Origin: JBJTIF01 sp046094825
GTDB lineage: Bacteria > Actinomycetota > UBA4738 > HRBIN12
Length of the DNA stretch: 7,862 nucleotides
NCBI GenBank assembly: GCA_046094825.1
Contig: JBJTIF010000067.1
Coordinates: forward strand, 1 to 7,862
Direction of reading: 5' to 3'
Below, one piece after another: positions 1 through 6,368 of this stretch. Made by a program: the position numbers and the translations under genes. The notes beneath the pieces were generated by a model, which worked only from the letters and a program-made list of their open reading frames with translations, ran no database searches and was not told the origin of the DNA. Positions within the stretch are counted from its first letter, which is position 1; each line of letters starts with the position of its first letter.

Positions 1-449
1 CGGATGCGGCGATCGCGCGCGGGGAGTTCCTCGAGGCGGCCGACCGCGACGGCGCCGCCTTCGACCGCGTCATGGCGGCGTTCCGTCTCCCCCGGACCAC
101 CGACGGGGAACGGGCCGCGCGGACGGCGGCGATCCAGGATGCGTACGCGGGGGCCGCCGCGGTCCCGCTCGAGGTCGCGGCGCTCGCGACCGACCTGCTC
201 GCGACCGCGGCGACGTCGATCGCGGAGGGCAACCGCAACGCCGCGTCCGACGGCCTGTCGGCCGCGGAACTCCTCGCCGCCGCAGCGCGGTCGGCGGCCG
301 CGAACGTCGCGATCAACGCGCGATCGCTCCGGGACCGCGACCGCGCCGCGTCGCTCGACGCGGCGGTCGCCGGGCTCCTCGCCCGGATCGACCTCGGCCT
401 GCGCGCGGCGCGCGATGCGTTCGCCGCGACCGCGACCGCGGACGCGTGA
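1..449 (+). CDS. Formiminotransferase-cyclodeaminase C-domain protein (FTCD_C / FchA-like), 5' partial
   Basis: The C-terminal 148 residues of a cyclodeaminase/cyclohydrolase-fold protein are present. The frame begins at base 3, the stop is TGA at 447-449, and the start lies outside the window. Family members are all-helical proteins of roughly 200 residues. They act on formimino-tetrahydrofolate or methenyl-tetrahydrofolate in the cytoplasm and so feed one-carbon folate metabolism. Visible family signatures are AFDRVMAAFRLPRTT (visible residues 19-33), the AAIQDAYAGAAAVPLEVA stretch that follows, EGNRNAASDGLSAAELL, and NVAINAR. The rest is alanine-rich helix. Whether the activity is cyclodeaminase (histidine degradation) or methenyl-THF cyclohydrolase cannot be told from this part, and no histidine-utilisation gene is visible. 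The stop overlaps the GTG start of the DUF402 gene, so the two are probably translated together. The family call is firm; the exact reaction is open. Confidence 0.88.
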   Translation, partial: DAAIARGEFLEAADRDGAAFDRVMAAFRLPRTTDGERAARTAAIQDAYAGAAAVPLEVAALATDLLATAATSIAEGNRNAASDGLSAAELLAAAARSAAANVAINARSLRDRDRAASLDAAVAGLLARIDLGLRAARDAFAATATADA

Positions 450-1060
450 CGGAGCGACGCTCCCCCGGTGAGGCCATCGTCCTCCGGGAGTTCCACGGTG
501 ACCGGCTCTGGGCCGCGCGACCCGCGTTCGTCCTGCGCGACGAGGACGAGGCGCTCGCGTTCTTCATCCCCGAGGGGACGCGCGGCGTCGAGGCCGTCGA
601 CGGCGACGGGGCCGAGCTGCGGCTCCCCCACGCGGCGTGGCGGCTCGAGCGCGCGGCCCGTCCCGGTCGTCGCTCGGTGCGATCGTTCGCCTCGACCCGC
701 GACCCGCACGCCGTCCTCGCGATCTGGGACGCCGGCTGGCGACCACGCTGCTGGTACGTGAACCTCCAACTGCCGCTGCGCCGGAGCGCGGTCGGGTTCG
801 ACACGACGGACCTCGTCCTGGACCTCGTCGGGAGCCCCGACGCCTCGACCTGGCGCTGGAAGGACGAGGACGAGCTCGCGGAGGCGATCGCCGCGGGGAC
901 GGTCGACGCCGGGACGGCGGAGCGGATCCGCGGGGAGGCGCGAGCGCTCGCCGACGCGGTGCGCGCTGGCCGCCCGCCCTTCGACGGCGACCCGTGGTCG
1001 TGGCGGCCGGACCCCGCGTGGGGCGTGCCCGACCTCCCGGAGGACTGGGACCGCCGGTAG
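446..1060 (+). CDS. DUF402 domain protein, probable nucleotide phosphatase
   Basis: A 204-residue cytoplasmic protein with the DUF402 beta-barrel pattern. It carries WYVN (residues 103-106), an arginine pair at 112-113, the acidic strand GFDTTDLVLDLV (117-128) and WRWKDEDE (136-143). Family knowledge: characterised relatives include the staphylococcal nucleoside tri- and diphosphatase NtdP, which uses clustered Asp/Glu side chains to bind metal. The D119/D122/D126 and D140-E143 clusters fit that site. The C-terminus (about 178-202) is rich in Trp, Asp and Pro, with no function I can name. The start is GTG at 446, which shares bases with the TGA stop of the preceding gene. There is no Shine-Dalgarno sequence before it, so translational coupling is likely. 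The substrate is not determined. The TAG stop at 1058-1060 is also the first half of a TAGGCT element before the next gene. Confidence 0.85.
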   Translation: MTERRSPGEAIVLREFHGDRLWAARPAFVLRDEDEALAFFIPEGTRGVEAVDGDGAELRLPHAAWRLERAARPGRRSVRSFASTRDPHAVLAIWDAGWRPRCWYVNLQLPLRRSAVGFDTTDLVLDLVGSPDASTWRWKDEDELAEAIAAGTVDAGTAERIRGEARALADAVRAGRPPFDGDPWSWRPDPAWGVPDLPEDWDRR

Positions 1061-1063
1061 GCT
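1058..1063 (+). promoter_or_regulatory. Candidate leaderless -10 element TAGGCT upstream of the PLP enzyme gene
   Basis: TAGGCT fits the TANNNT -10 consensus of high-GC bacteria and ends 7 bases before the GTG at 1071. That is the spacing expected when transcription starts at, or within a base of, the start codon. Its first three bases are the TAG stop of the DUF402 gene. There is no Shine-Dalgarno sequence within 20 bases of the GTG; the nearest GGAGG, at 1039-1043, is too far away. No convincing -35 is seen. The same hexamer precedes the PfkB kinase gene on the other strand at 6-base spacing. This is an inference from pattern and spacing. Confidence 0.5.
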
Positions 1064-1070
1064 GTCCGCC

Positions 1071-2318
1071 GTGCCTCCCGCGACGACCATCGCGCCGTTC
1101 GACCCCGCCGCGATCCGCGGCCGGTTCCCCGCGCTCGCGCGCGAACAGGACGGGCGCCCCGTGGTCTTCGCCGACGGCCCGGGCGGGACGCAGGTGCCCC
1201 GCAGCGTCATCGACGCGATGGTCGGCTACCTCGAGCGGAGCAACGCGAACTCCCACGGGGCGTTCGCGACGAGCGAGGAGACCGACGCCGTCCTCGCGGC
1301 GGCGCACCGCGCCGCGGCCGACCTCCTCGGCGCCGCGCCCGACGAGGTCGTCTTCGGGCCCAACGCCACGTCGCTCCTGTTCGCCGTCTCGCGCGCGATC
1401 GGCCGGACGCTCGCCCCCGGCGATGAGGTCGTCGTGACGCGGCTCGACCACGACGCGAACGTCCGGCCGTGGGTCCGGATGGCCGAGGACGCCGGCGCGA
1501 CGCTCCGCTGGATCGACGTGCGGCCCGAGGACGCGACGCTCGACCTCGCGTCGTTCGACGCGGCGCTCTCGCCGCGCACGAGGATCGTCGCGGTCACCCT
1601 CGCGTCGAACGCCGTCGGGTCCCGCACCCCCGCCACCGAGCTCGCCGCCCGCGCGCACGCGGTCGGCGCGCTCGTCGCGATGGACGCCGTCCACGCGACC
1701 CCGCACGGCCCGATCGATGTCGCCGCGCTCGGCGCGGACCTCCTCGCGTGCTCGCCGTACAAGTTCTTCGGCCCGCACCTCGGCACGCTCTTCGCGCGTC
1801 GCGAGCTCCTCGCGTCGTGGCCGGCGTACAAGGTCCGGCCGGCGACCGAGGAGCTCCCCGGTCGCTGGGAGACCGGGACGCAGAACCACGAGGGCCTCGC
1901 CGGCCTCGTCGCGGCGATCGACTACCTCGCGGACCTCGCGCCGGACGGCGGGGCGGGGCGGCGCGAGCGCCTCCTCGCCGCGATGCGCGGGATCGAGGCG
2001 CACGAGTCGCGACTGACCGAGCGCTTCCTCCGGGGCATCGCCGAGCGGCCGGAGGTCGAGCTCTTCGGGATCGCGGATCCGGCGCGGGCCGCCGAGCGCA
2101 CGCCGACGTTCGCGGTCCGCGTCGCGGGCGAGCGGCCGCGCGAGACCGCGGAGCGCCTCGCCGCGCGCGGGATCTACGTCTGGGACGGCAACTACTACGC
2201 CCTCGAGCTCATGGAACGGCTCGGGCTCCAGGAGGGTGGCGGCGCCGTGCGGATCGGGTTCTGCCACTACACCACCGAGGACGAGGTCGACCGCGTCCTC
2301 GCCGACCTCGTCCGGTAG
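1071..2318 (+). CDS. Cysteine desulfurase-like PLP enzyme, class V aminotransferase fold (VC1184/TIGR01976-type family)
   Basis: A 415-residue fold-type-I PLP enzyme. The order of motifs matches the cysteine-desulfurase-like VC1184 subgroup: FADGPGGTQVP (33-43), NANSHGAFATS (58-68), FGPNAT for cofactor phosphate binding (95-100), RLDHDANVRPW with H127, ASNAVGS (178-184), and D205 with H208 in AMDAVHATPHGPIDV. The Schiff-base lysine is K231 in CSPYKFFGPHLG, followed by KVRPA and ETGTQNHEGL (267-276). The C-terminus ends in IGFCHYTTEDEVDRVL. The catalytic-cysteine loop of true SufS/NifS desulfurases (an RxGHHCA-type motif) is absent; C398 sits in a different context. The real reaction is therefore unknown: desulfuration, desulfination, beta-elimination and transamination all remain possible. 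The start is GTG at 1071, ten bases after the DUF402 stop. The next gene, sqdB, starts ten bases after this gene's stop. A role in supplying sulfite or sulfide for sulfoquinovose is speculation based only on that neighbourhood. Confidence 0.85.
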   Translation: MPPATTIAPFDPAAIRGRFPALAREQDGRPVVFADGPGGTQVPRSVIDAMVGYLERSNANSHGAFATSEETDAVLAAAHRAAADLLGAAPDEVVFGPNATSLLFAVSRAIGRTLAPGDEVVVTRLDHDANVRPWVRMAEDAGATLRWIDVRPEDATLDLASFDAALSPRTRIVAVTLASNAVGSRTPATELAARAHAVGALVAMDAVHATPHGPIDVAALGADLLACSPYKFFGPHLGTLFARRELLASWPAYKVRPATEELPGRWETGTQNHEGLAGLVAAIDYLADLAPDGGAGRRERLLAAMRGIEAHESRLTERFLRGIAERPEVELFGIADPARAAERTPTFAVRVAGERPRETAERLAARGIYVWDGNYYALELMERLGLQEGGGAVRIGFCHYTTEDEVDRVLADLVR

Positions 2319-2328
2319 GGCGTCGCGC

Positions 2329-3492
2329 GTGCGGATCCTCGTCCTCGGCGCCGATGGCTACCTCGGTTGGCCGACCGCGATGCACTTCTCGGCCCGCGGG
2401 CACGAGGTGCTCGCCGTCGACTCGCTCCTGAAGCGCCGCCTCCAGCGCGAGATGGGCGTCGACACCCTCACGCCGATCGGGGACTCGCTGGCCGCGCGGG
2501 CCGCCGCGTGGGCAGCCGTCACCGGCCGCGAGATCGGGGTCATCGAGGGCGACCTCACGGATTGGGACGTCGTCGCGCGGGCGTTCCGCGACCTCCGTCC
2601 GGAAGCGATCGTCCACTACGGGCAGATCCCGAGCGCGCCGTACTCGATGCGGGGCCGCGAGGAGGCGGTGTTCACGCAGACGAACAACGTCGTGAACAAC
2701 CTCAACGTCCTCTACGCGATGCTCGAGTTCGCCCCCGACGCCCACCTCGTGAAGCTCGGCACGATGGGTGAGTACGGCCAGCCGAACATCGACATCGAGG
2801 AGGGGTACCTCGAGGTCCACCACAAGGGACGTTCCGACGTCCTCCCGTTCCCGAAGCTCCCCGGATCGCTGTACCACCTCTCGAAGGTCCACGACTCGCA
2901 CAACATCCACTTCGCGTGCCGCGTGTGGAACCTCCGCGCGACGGACCTGAACCAGGGGGTCGTCTACGGCGTCGAGACGCCGGAGACCGCGCTCGACGAA
3001 CGGCTGCTCACGCGCTTCGAGTACGACGAGGTCTGGGGCACCGCGCTGAACCGCTTCTGCCTCCAGGCGGTGATCGGCCACCCGCTCACCGTCTACGGGT
3101 CGGGCGGTCAGACCCGCGGCTACCTGAATCTCGTCGACACCCTCGCCTGCGTCGAGCTCGCGGTGCTCCACCCCGCGGCTCCCGGGGAGTTCCGGGTCTT
3201 CAACCAGTTCACCGAGCAGTTCTCCGTGAACGAGCTCGCGGAACTCGTGCGGCGGGCCGGCGCGGAGGTGGGCATCGACGTCGAGATCGCGCACGTCGAG
3301 AACCCGCGCATCGAGAAGGAGGAGCACTACTACCACGCGGTGCACACGAAGCTCCTCGACCTCGGGCTCGAGCCCCACCCCCTGTCGGAGACCCTCGTCG
3401 AGTCGGTGTTCGAGCGCCTCGCGCGCCACCGCGACCGGGTGCTCGAGGGCGGGATCATGCCGGCCACGCGCTGGCGCCCCGGCGGGCGATGA
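2329..3492 (+). CDS. sqdB: UDP-sulfoquinovose synthase (SQD1/SqdB family)
   Basis: A 387-residue NAD-dependent extended SDR enzyme. The family makes UDP-sulfoquinovose from UDP-glucose and sulfite, supplying the sulfonated sugar headgroup of sulfolipids or sulfoquinovose-containing glycans. The nucleotide-binding motif GADGYLGW is at residues 7-14. SAPYSM is at 102-107. The catalytic Thr (T145) lies in KLGTMGEYG, and the Tyr-Lys pair (Y182, K186) in YHLSKVHDSHNIHF. Strongly family-specific stretches are ATDLNQGVVYGV (204-215), ALNRFC (239-244), GQTRGYLN (260-267), GEFRVFNQFTEQFSVNELA (286-304) and EEHYYHAVHTKL (331-342). From memory, these match plant SQD1 closely; the main difference is GQIPSAPYSM where plants have GEQRSAPYSM. 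I chose GTG at 2329 because it puts the Rossmann strand at the very N-terminus and lies ten bases after the previous stop. Upstream in-frame starts would run through the PLP gene. The stop overlaps the next gene by ATGA, so the two are probably co-translated. Confidence 0.95.
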   Translation: MRILVLGADGYLGWPTAMHFSARGHEVLAVDSLLKRRLQREMGVDTLTPIGDSLAARAAAWAAVTGREIGVIEGDLTDWDVVARAFRDLRPEAIVHYGQIPSAPYSMRGREEAVFTQTNNVVNNLNVLYAMLEFAPDAHLVKLGTMGEYGQPNIDIEEGYLEVHHKGRSDVLPFPKLPGSLYHLSKVHDSHNIHFACRVWNLRATDLNQGVVYGVETPETALDERLLTRFEYDEVWGTALNRFCLQAVIGHPLTVYGSGGQTRGYLNLVDTLACVELAVLHPAAPGEFRVFNQFTEQFSVNELAELVRRAGAEVGIDVEIAHVENPRIEKEEHYYHAVHTKLLDLGLEPHPLSETLVESVFERLARHRDRVLEGGIMPATRWRPGGR

Positions 3493-4544
3493 CCCCGCTC
3501 ACGCCGCTGCGGGTCGTCGGCATCGTCCTCGCCGTCGCGATCATCGCCTGGAGCTTCCGGCGACACCGGGCGTGGCGGATCAGCCGCCTGAACCTCATCA
3601 CGACGACGATCCTCGCCCTGGCCCTCCTCGTCCTGTCGGTGGACCCGAGCATCTTCGACCCGGTGTTCGACACGCTGAACTTCCGGCCGGGGACCGGCCA
3701 GCGCCTCACCGCGTCGCTCCTGTTCGCGGTCCTCGTGCTGTTCGTCCTCGTGTTCCGGCTCCAGTCCGCCGTCGACGTCACCGAGCGGAGCCTCCGCGTC
3801 CTCGTCGAGTCGCTCGCCCGGCAGGCCTTCGACCGCGAGTCGACGCGCGCCCTGCCCGCGGGGCGGCGGATCGTCGTCCTGTCCCCCGCCTACAACGAGG
3901 CCGAGAACGTCGGGGCGGTCCTCGCCGCGATGCCGCGGGAGGTCGACGGCCACGCGGTGATCCCGATCGTGATCGACGACCACTCGGACGACGGCACCGC
4001 AGACGTCGCCCGGGCCGCGGGCGCGCTCGCGGTGCGCCTGCCGATCCGTCGCGGGGGCGGGCTCGCGCTCCGGGTCGGCTACGACCTCGCGCTCGAGCTC
4101 GGCGCCGACATCGTCGTGTCGATCGACGCCGACGGGCAGCACCAACCCGAAGAACTGCCGCTCCTCGTCCGCCCGATCATCGAGGGTCGGGCCGACCACG
4201 TGAACGGCTCCCGGATGCTCGGCGCGTTCGAGCGCGACAGCATCGTCCGCCACATCGGCGTCCACTTCTTCTCGCGGCTCGTCACGATCCTCACCGGCCA
4301 GCGCGTCACGGACATCTCGAGCGGCTACCGCGCGACCTCAGCGGCGACGCTCCGCGACCTCGTCCTCGAGCAGGACCAGTTCTGGGCCTCGGAGGTGACG
4401 ATCGAGGCGCTCCGTCGGAAGGCGCGCGTCCTCGAGGTGCCGGTCACGTTCCTCACCCGGCGCGGTGGCGTCACGAAGAAGCCGAAGTCGCTGCGCTACG
4501 GGTGGAACTTCACGAAGGCGATCGTGAAGACCTGGCTCCGGTAG
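3489..4544 (+). CDS. Membrane-anchored GT2 glycosyltransferase with N-terminal DUF2304 domain
   Basis: A 351-residue fusion. Residues 1-112 form a DUF2304-type membrane domain with three hydrophobic segments at about 7-22, 35-51 and 74-92. From about 127 there is a cytoplasmic GT-A family 2 transferase: IVVLSPAYNEAENV (128-141), the nucleotide-binding DDHSDDGT (163-170), the metal-binding DADGQHQPEE (213-222), NGSRMLG (239-245), and QDQFWASEV (295-303) in the acceptor/base region. The basic tail GGVTKKPKSLRYGWNFTKA resembles polyprenyl-phosphate glycosyltransferases of the DPM1 type. DUF2304 is commonly found as a separate small gene beside a GT2; here the two are one protein. The ATG shares bases with the sqdB stop, pointing to co-expression. 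It may transfer sulfoquinovose, or another sugar, to a lipid or polyprenyl-phosphate acceptor in the membrane. The donor is inferred only from the neighbour. The gene ends in TAG at 4542-4544. Confidence 0.88.
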   Translation: MTPLTPLRVVGIVLAVAIIAWSFRRHRAWRISRLNLITTTILALALLVLSVDPSIFDPVFDTLNFRPGTGQRLTASLLFAVLVLFVLVFRLQSAVDVTERSLRVLVESLARQAFDRESTRALPAGRRIVVLSPAYNEAENVGAVLAAMPREVDGHAVIPIVIDDHSDDGTADVARAAGALAVRLPIRRGGGLALRVGYDLALELGADIVVSIDADGQHQPEELPLLVRPIIEGRADHVNGSRMLGAFERDSIVRHIGVHFFSRLVTILTGQRVTDISSGYRATSAATLRDLVLEQDQFWASEVTIEALRRKARVLEVPVTFLTRRGGVTKKPKSLRYGWNFTKAIVKTWLR

Positions 4545-4562
4545 GAGCGGGATCCGCCGACC

Positions 4563-5489
4563 TCAGGCACGTCCTGCGCCGAGCGCGGCGTACGCGATCG
4601 CGACGTCCGCGGCGACCGCGGCGTTGTCCTCGAGGAGCGCGAGGTTCGCCTCGAGGCTCCGTCCCCCCGTGTGCTCGGCGATGCGGCCGAGGAGGAACGG
4701 CGTGAGCGCCTTGCCGGCGATCCCCGCGACGGCCGCCTCGGCCTCGGCGGCGACGACGGCCTCCTCGACGGCGGCGGCGTCGAGCGCGTCGGCGGCGGGG
4801 ACGGGGTTGCACAGGAGCGTCGCGCCGGGCGCGGCGGTCGCGAGGGTCGCCGCGACGAGCGCCGCCGCGCCGGCGGGGTCGTCGACGCGGTGCTCGAGGT
4901 GGACGGGCGCCTCGCGCGCGAGGAAGTACGGGAGTCGGTCCACCCGGTAGCCGACGAGCGCGACGCCGAGCTCCTCGAGGCGGTCGGCGGTCGCGACCGG
5001 GTCGATGATCGACTTCGCACCCGAGCACACGAGGAGGACGGGCGTCCGGCCGAGCTCGAGGAGGTCGGCGGAGACGTCGCGACCGCCGTCGGCGGTCGGG
5101 CGGTGGACGCCGCCGATACCCCCGGTCGCGCCGATCGCGATGCCGGCGAGGTGCGCCGCGTGGATCGTCGCGCTCACGGTCGTCGCACCGAGCGCGCGGT
5201 CCGCGACGGCCGCGGGCACGTCACGGCGCGCGACCTTGCGCGCCGTCCCCGGCGTCGCCATCCGGTCGAGCGTCGCGGCGTCGACGCCGACACGCACCGC
5301 GCCGCCCTCGACCGCGATCCAGGCCGGCACCGCGCCGCGGGAGCGGATCGCCCCGTCCATCCGGCGGACGCACTCGCGGTTGCGGGGTTCGGGCAGCCCC
5401 TGGCCGACGACGCTCGTCTCGAGGGCGACGACGGCGCGACGCGTCGCGAGCGCCTCGCGGACCTCCTCGTGGACGACGACCGCGCTCAC
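4563..5489 (-). CDS. psuG: Pseudouridine-5'-phosphate glycosidase
   Basis: A 308-residue protein, near the usual length of PsuG (about 310). It splits the C-glycosidic bond of pseudouridine 5'-phosphate to give uracil and ribose 5-phosphate in the cytoplasm. Motifs run in family order: VALETSVVGQGLPEPRN (21-37) with the catalytic Glu E24, RKVARRDVP (84-92) with K85, GATGGIGGVHR (120-130), and the metal-binding D142 in DVSADLLELG. CSGAKSIIDP (155-164) contains K159; LLCNPVPA and IAGKALTPFLLGRIAEHTGG follow, then a C-terminal LEANLALLEDNAAVAADVA stretch. The start is GTG at 5489, which shares GTGA with the stop of the upstream kinase gene and has a GGAGG ten bases before it. A GTG at 5498 is in frame but would sit one base from that GGAGG. 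Together with the kinase it forms a complete pseudouridine catabolic pair. Confidence 0.94.
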   Translation of the reverse strand: MSAVVVHEEVREALATRRAVVALETSVVGQGLPEPRNRECVRRMDGAIRSRGAVPAWIAVEGGAVRVGVDAATLDRMATPGTARKVARRDVPAAVADRALGATTVSATIHAAHLAGIAIGATGGIGGVHRPTADGGRDVSADLLELGRTPVLLVCSGAKSIIDPVATADRLEELGVALVGYRVDRLPYFLAREAPVHLEHRVDDPAGAAALVAATLATAAPGATLLCNPVPAADALDAAAVEEAVVAAEAEAAVAGIAGKALTPFLLGRIAEHTGGRSLEANLALLEDNAAVAADVAIAYAALGAGRA

Positions 5490-6346
5490 GACGGCCACGC
5501 CTCCGGGCTCGCCGCGACACGCGCGCCGGCGGCGCAGCCCGCCTGGAGGGCGTCGGCGGGCGTGCCACCGAGGGCGAGCGTCGCGAGGAACGCGCCGTCG
5601 AACGCATCGCCCGCCCCCGTGCTGTCGACCTCGAGCACCTCGCTGCCGCCGAAGCGGAGCACGAGTCCCTCCCAGGACAGGACGGCGCCCTTCGGTCCGA
5701 GCTTCACGGCGGCCGCGCCGTAGCGCTGGCCGAGCACCTCGACCGCATCCTCCGCGTCGCGCCCGGTGAGGGCGGTCGCCTCGCGCTCGTTCGCGAACAC
5801 GAGCGTCGCCCCCTCGGTCGCCCGGAAGAACGCCTCGGGGCCGATCGCGTCGATGAGCGGCCACGATCCGGCGTCGACCGCGACGTGCGAGGCGGCGGCG
5901 CGCTCGATGGCCGCCCGCGCGACGGGCGCGGTCCGCGGGTCGCAGGCGAGGTAGCCCGACACGAGCACCGCGCCGGCGGTGAGCCGCTGCGGGAGGTCCT
6001 CGGGGGTGATCCGGGCGTTCGCGCCGCGGTCCGCGACCATCGAGCGCTCGCCCTTCGTCGTGACGACGAGCATCGTCCCGGTCTCCGCCGTCGGGTCGAC
6101 GCTCAGGAGCGCTCGCACCCCGGCGCGTTCGAGCGCCTCGGCGAGGAGCCGCCCGATGAGGTCATCGCCGACGCGGGCGCACAGGACGGCGCGCGCGCCC
6201 GTCGCGGCCGCCCAGACGGCGGCGTTCGCGGACGTCCCCGCGGGTCGCACGCGCACCCGGCCCGCGACGTCGCCACCGGCGACGAGCGCGTCGGCCGACA
6301 CCCGGACGTCGAGCATGAGGTCGCCCACGGCGAGGACGTCGAACAC
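5486..6346 (-). CDS. psuK: PfkB-family carbohydrate kinase, probable pseudouridine kinase
   Basis: A 286-residue ribokinase/PfkB-fold kinase. Visible features are the N-terminal strand VLAVGDLMLDV (4-14), the substrate-side motif PAGTSANAAVWAA (35-47), ARVGDDLIG (57-65), the NEREA motif (186-190), and KLGPKG (215-220). The PfkB signature DSTGAGDAFDGAF (241-253) carries the catalytic base D247 and the anion-hole GAGD. PfkB motifs do not fix the substrate. The assignment to pseudouridine rests on the overlapping psuG gene, whose substrate is the 5'-phosphate this kinase would make. Adenosine, ribose or another nucleoside cannot be excluded by motif. The start is GTG at 6346, preceded at 6-base spacing by TAGGCT and by no Shine-Dalgarno sequence, so a leaderless transcript beginning here is plausible. 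The gap to the stop of the upstream AIRS-like gene is 22 bases. Confidence 0.85.
   Translation of the reverse strand: MFDVLAVGDLMLDVRVSADALVAGGDVAGRVRVRPAGTSANAAVWAAATGARAVLCARVGDDLIGRLLAEALERAGVRALLSVDPTAETGTMLVVTTKGERSMVADRGANARITPEDLPQRLTAGAVLVSGYLACDPRTAPVARAAIERAAASHVAVDAGSWPLIDAIGPEAFFRATEGATLVFANEREATALTGRDAEDAVEVLGQRYGAAAVKLGPKGAVLSWEGLVLRFGGSEVLEVDSTGAGDAFDGAFLATLALGGTPADALQAGCAAGARVAASPEAWPS
5500..5504 (-). promoter_or_regulatory. Shine-Dalgarno GGAGG for psuG
   Basis: GGAGG on the - strand lies ten bases upstream of the GTG at 5489, inside the end of the kinase gene. It is the only clear ribosome-binding sequence near a start in the window. It favours 5489 over the in-frame GTG at 5498, for which the spacing would be a single base. 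The spacing is slightly long, and in DNA this GC-rich a GGAGG can occur by chance. Confidence 0.45.
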
Positions 6347-6352
6347 GCGCGG

Positions 6353-6358
6353 AGCCTA
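6353..6358 (-). promoter_or_regulatory. Candidate leaderless -10 element TAGGCT upstream of psuK
   Basis: On the - strand TAGGCT ends six bases before the GTG start of the kinase gene. This is the TANNNT -10 form with leaderless spacing, and it sits in the 22-base gap after the AIRS-like gene. No -35 is recognisable and there is no ribosome-binding sequence. It would let psuK-psuG be transcribed separately from thiE and its neighbour. It is identical to the element at 1058-1063; I found no other copy of the hexamer in the window by eye. Confidence 0.5.
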
Positions 6359-6368
6359 CCCCGCGGGG
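6359..6368. other. Perfect 10-base palindrome CCCCGCGGGG beside the psuK -10 candidate
   Basis: CCCCGCGGGG is its own reverse complement and abuts the TAGGCT element on the psuK upstream side, in the short gap between the AIRS-like gene and psuK. It could be an operator half or full site, or a -10-adjacent element. In DNA of this composition a GC-only palindrome of this length is not rare. It cannot form a hairpin with a normal loop at full length. Confidence 0.2.

Noticed and set aside
564..2267. Long open frame on the - strand across the DUF402 and PLP genes
   Set aside because: Its translation is Arg/Gly/Pro-rich low-complexity sequence with no domain, typical of antisense frames in GC-rich genes. 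The + strand genes here have clear family motifs.
2236..2328. An upstream ATG start for sqdB at 2236
   Set aside because: It would add 31 residues unlike the family, overlapping the end of the PLP gene. The GTG at 2329 places the nucleotide-binding strand at the N-terminus as expected.
2316..2331. TAGGGC before sqdB as a third leaderless promoter
   Set aside because: The spacing to the GTG (stop plus ten bases) is the same as for the PLP gene, but the sixth base is C rather than T, so it fails TANNNT. Read-through from the PLP gene is simpler.
2209..3429. Long open frame on the - strand opposite sqdB
   Set aside because: It is a mirror of the sqdB codons, rich in Val/Glu/Arg repeats and without recognisable motifs. 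The + strand encodes an unmistakable enzyme.
4545..4562. Possible terminator in the convergent gap (GCGG-GAT-CCGC at 4547-4557)
   Set aside because: The stem is only four base pairs with a three-base loop and no T run on either strand, too weak to call a terminator.
4720..4800. Repetitive GGCGGCG/GCCTCCTCGGC tracts that look like a tandem repeat
   Set aside because: They encode an alanine/glutamate-rich helix of PsuG (AAAVEEAVVAAEAEAAVAG) and are explained by codon bias.
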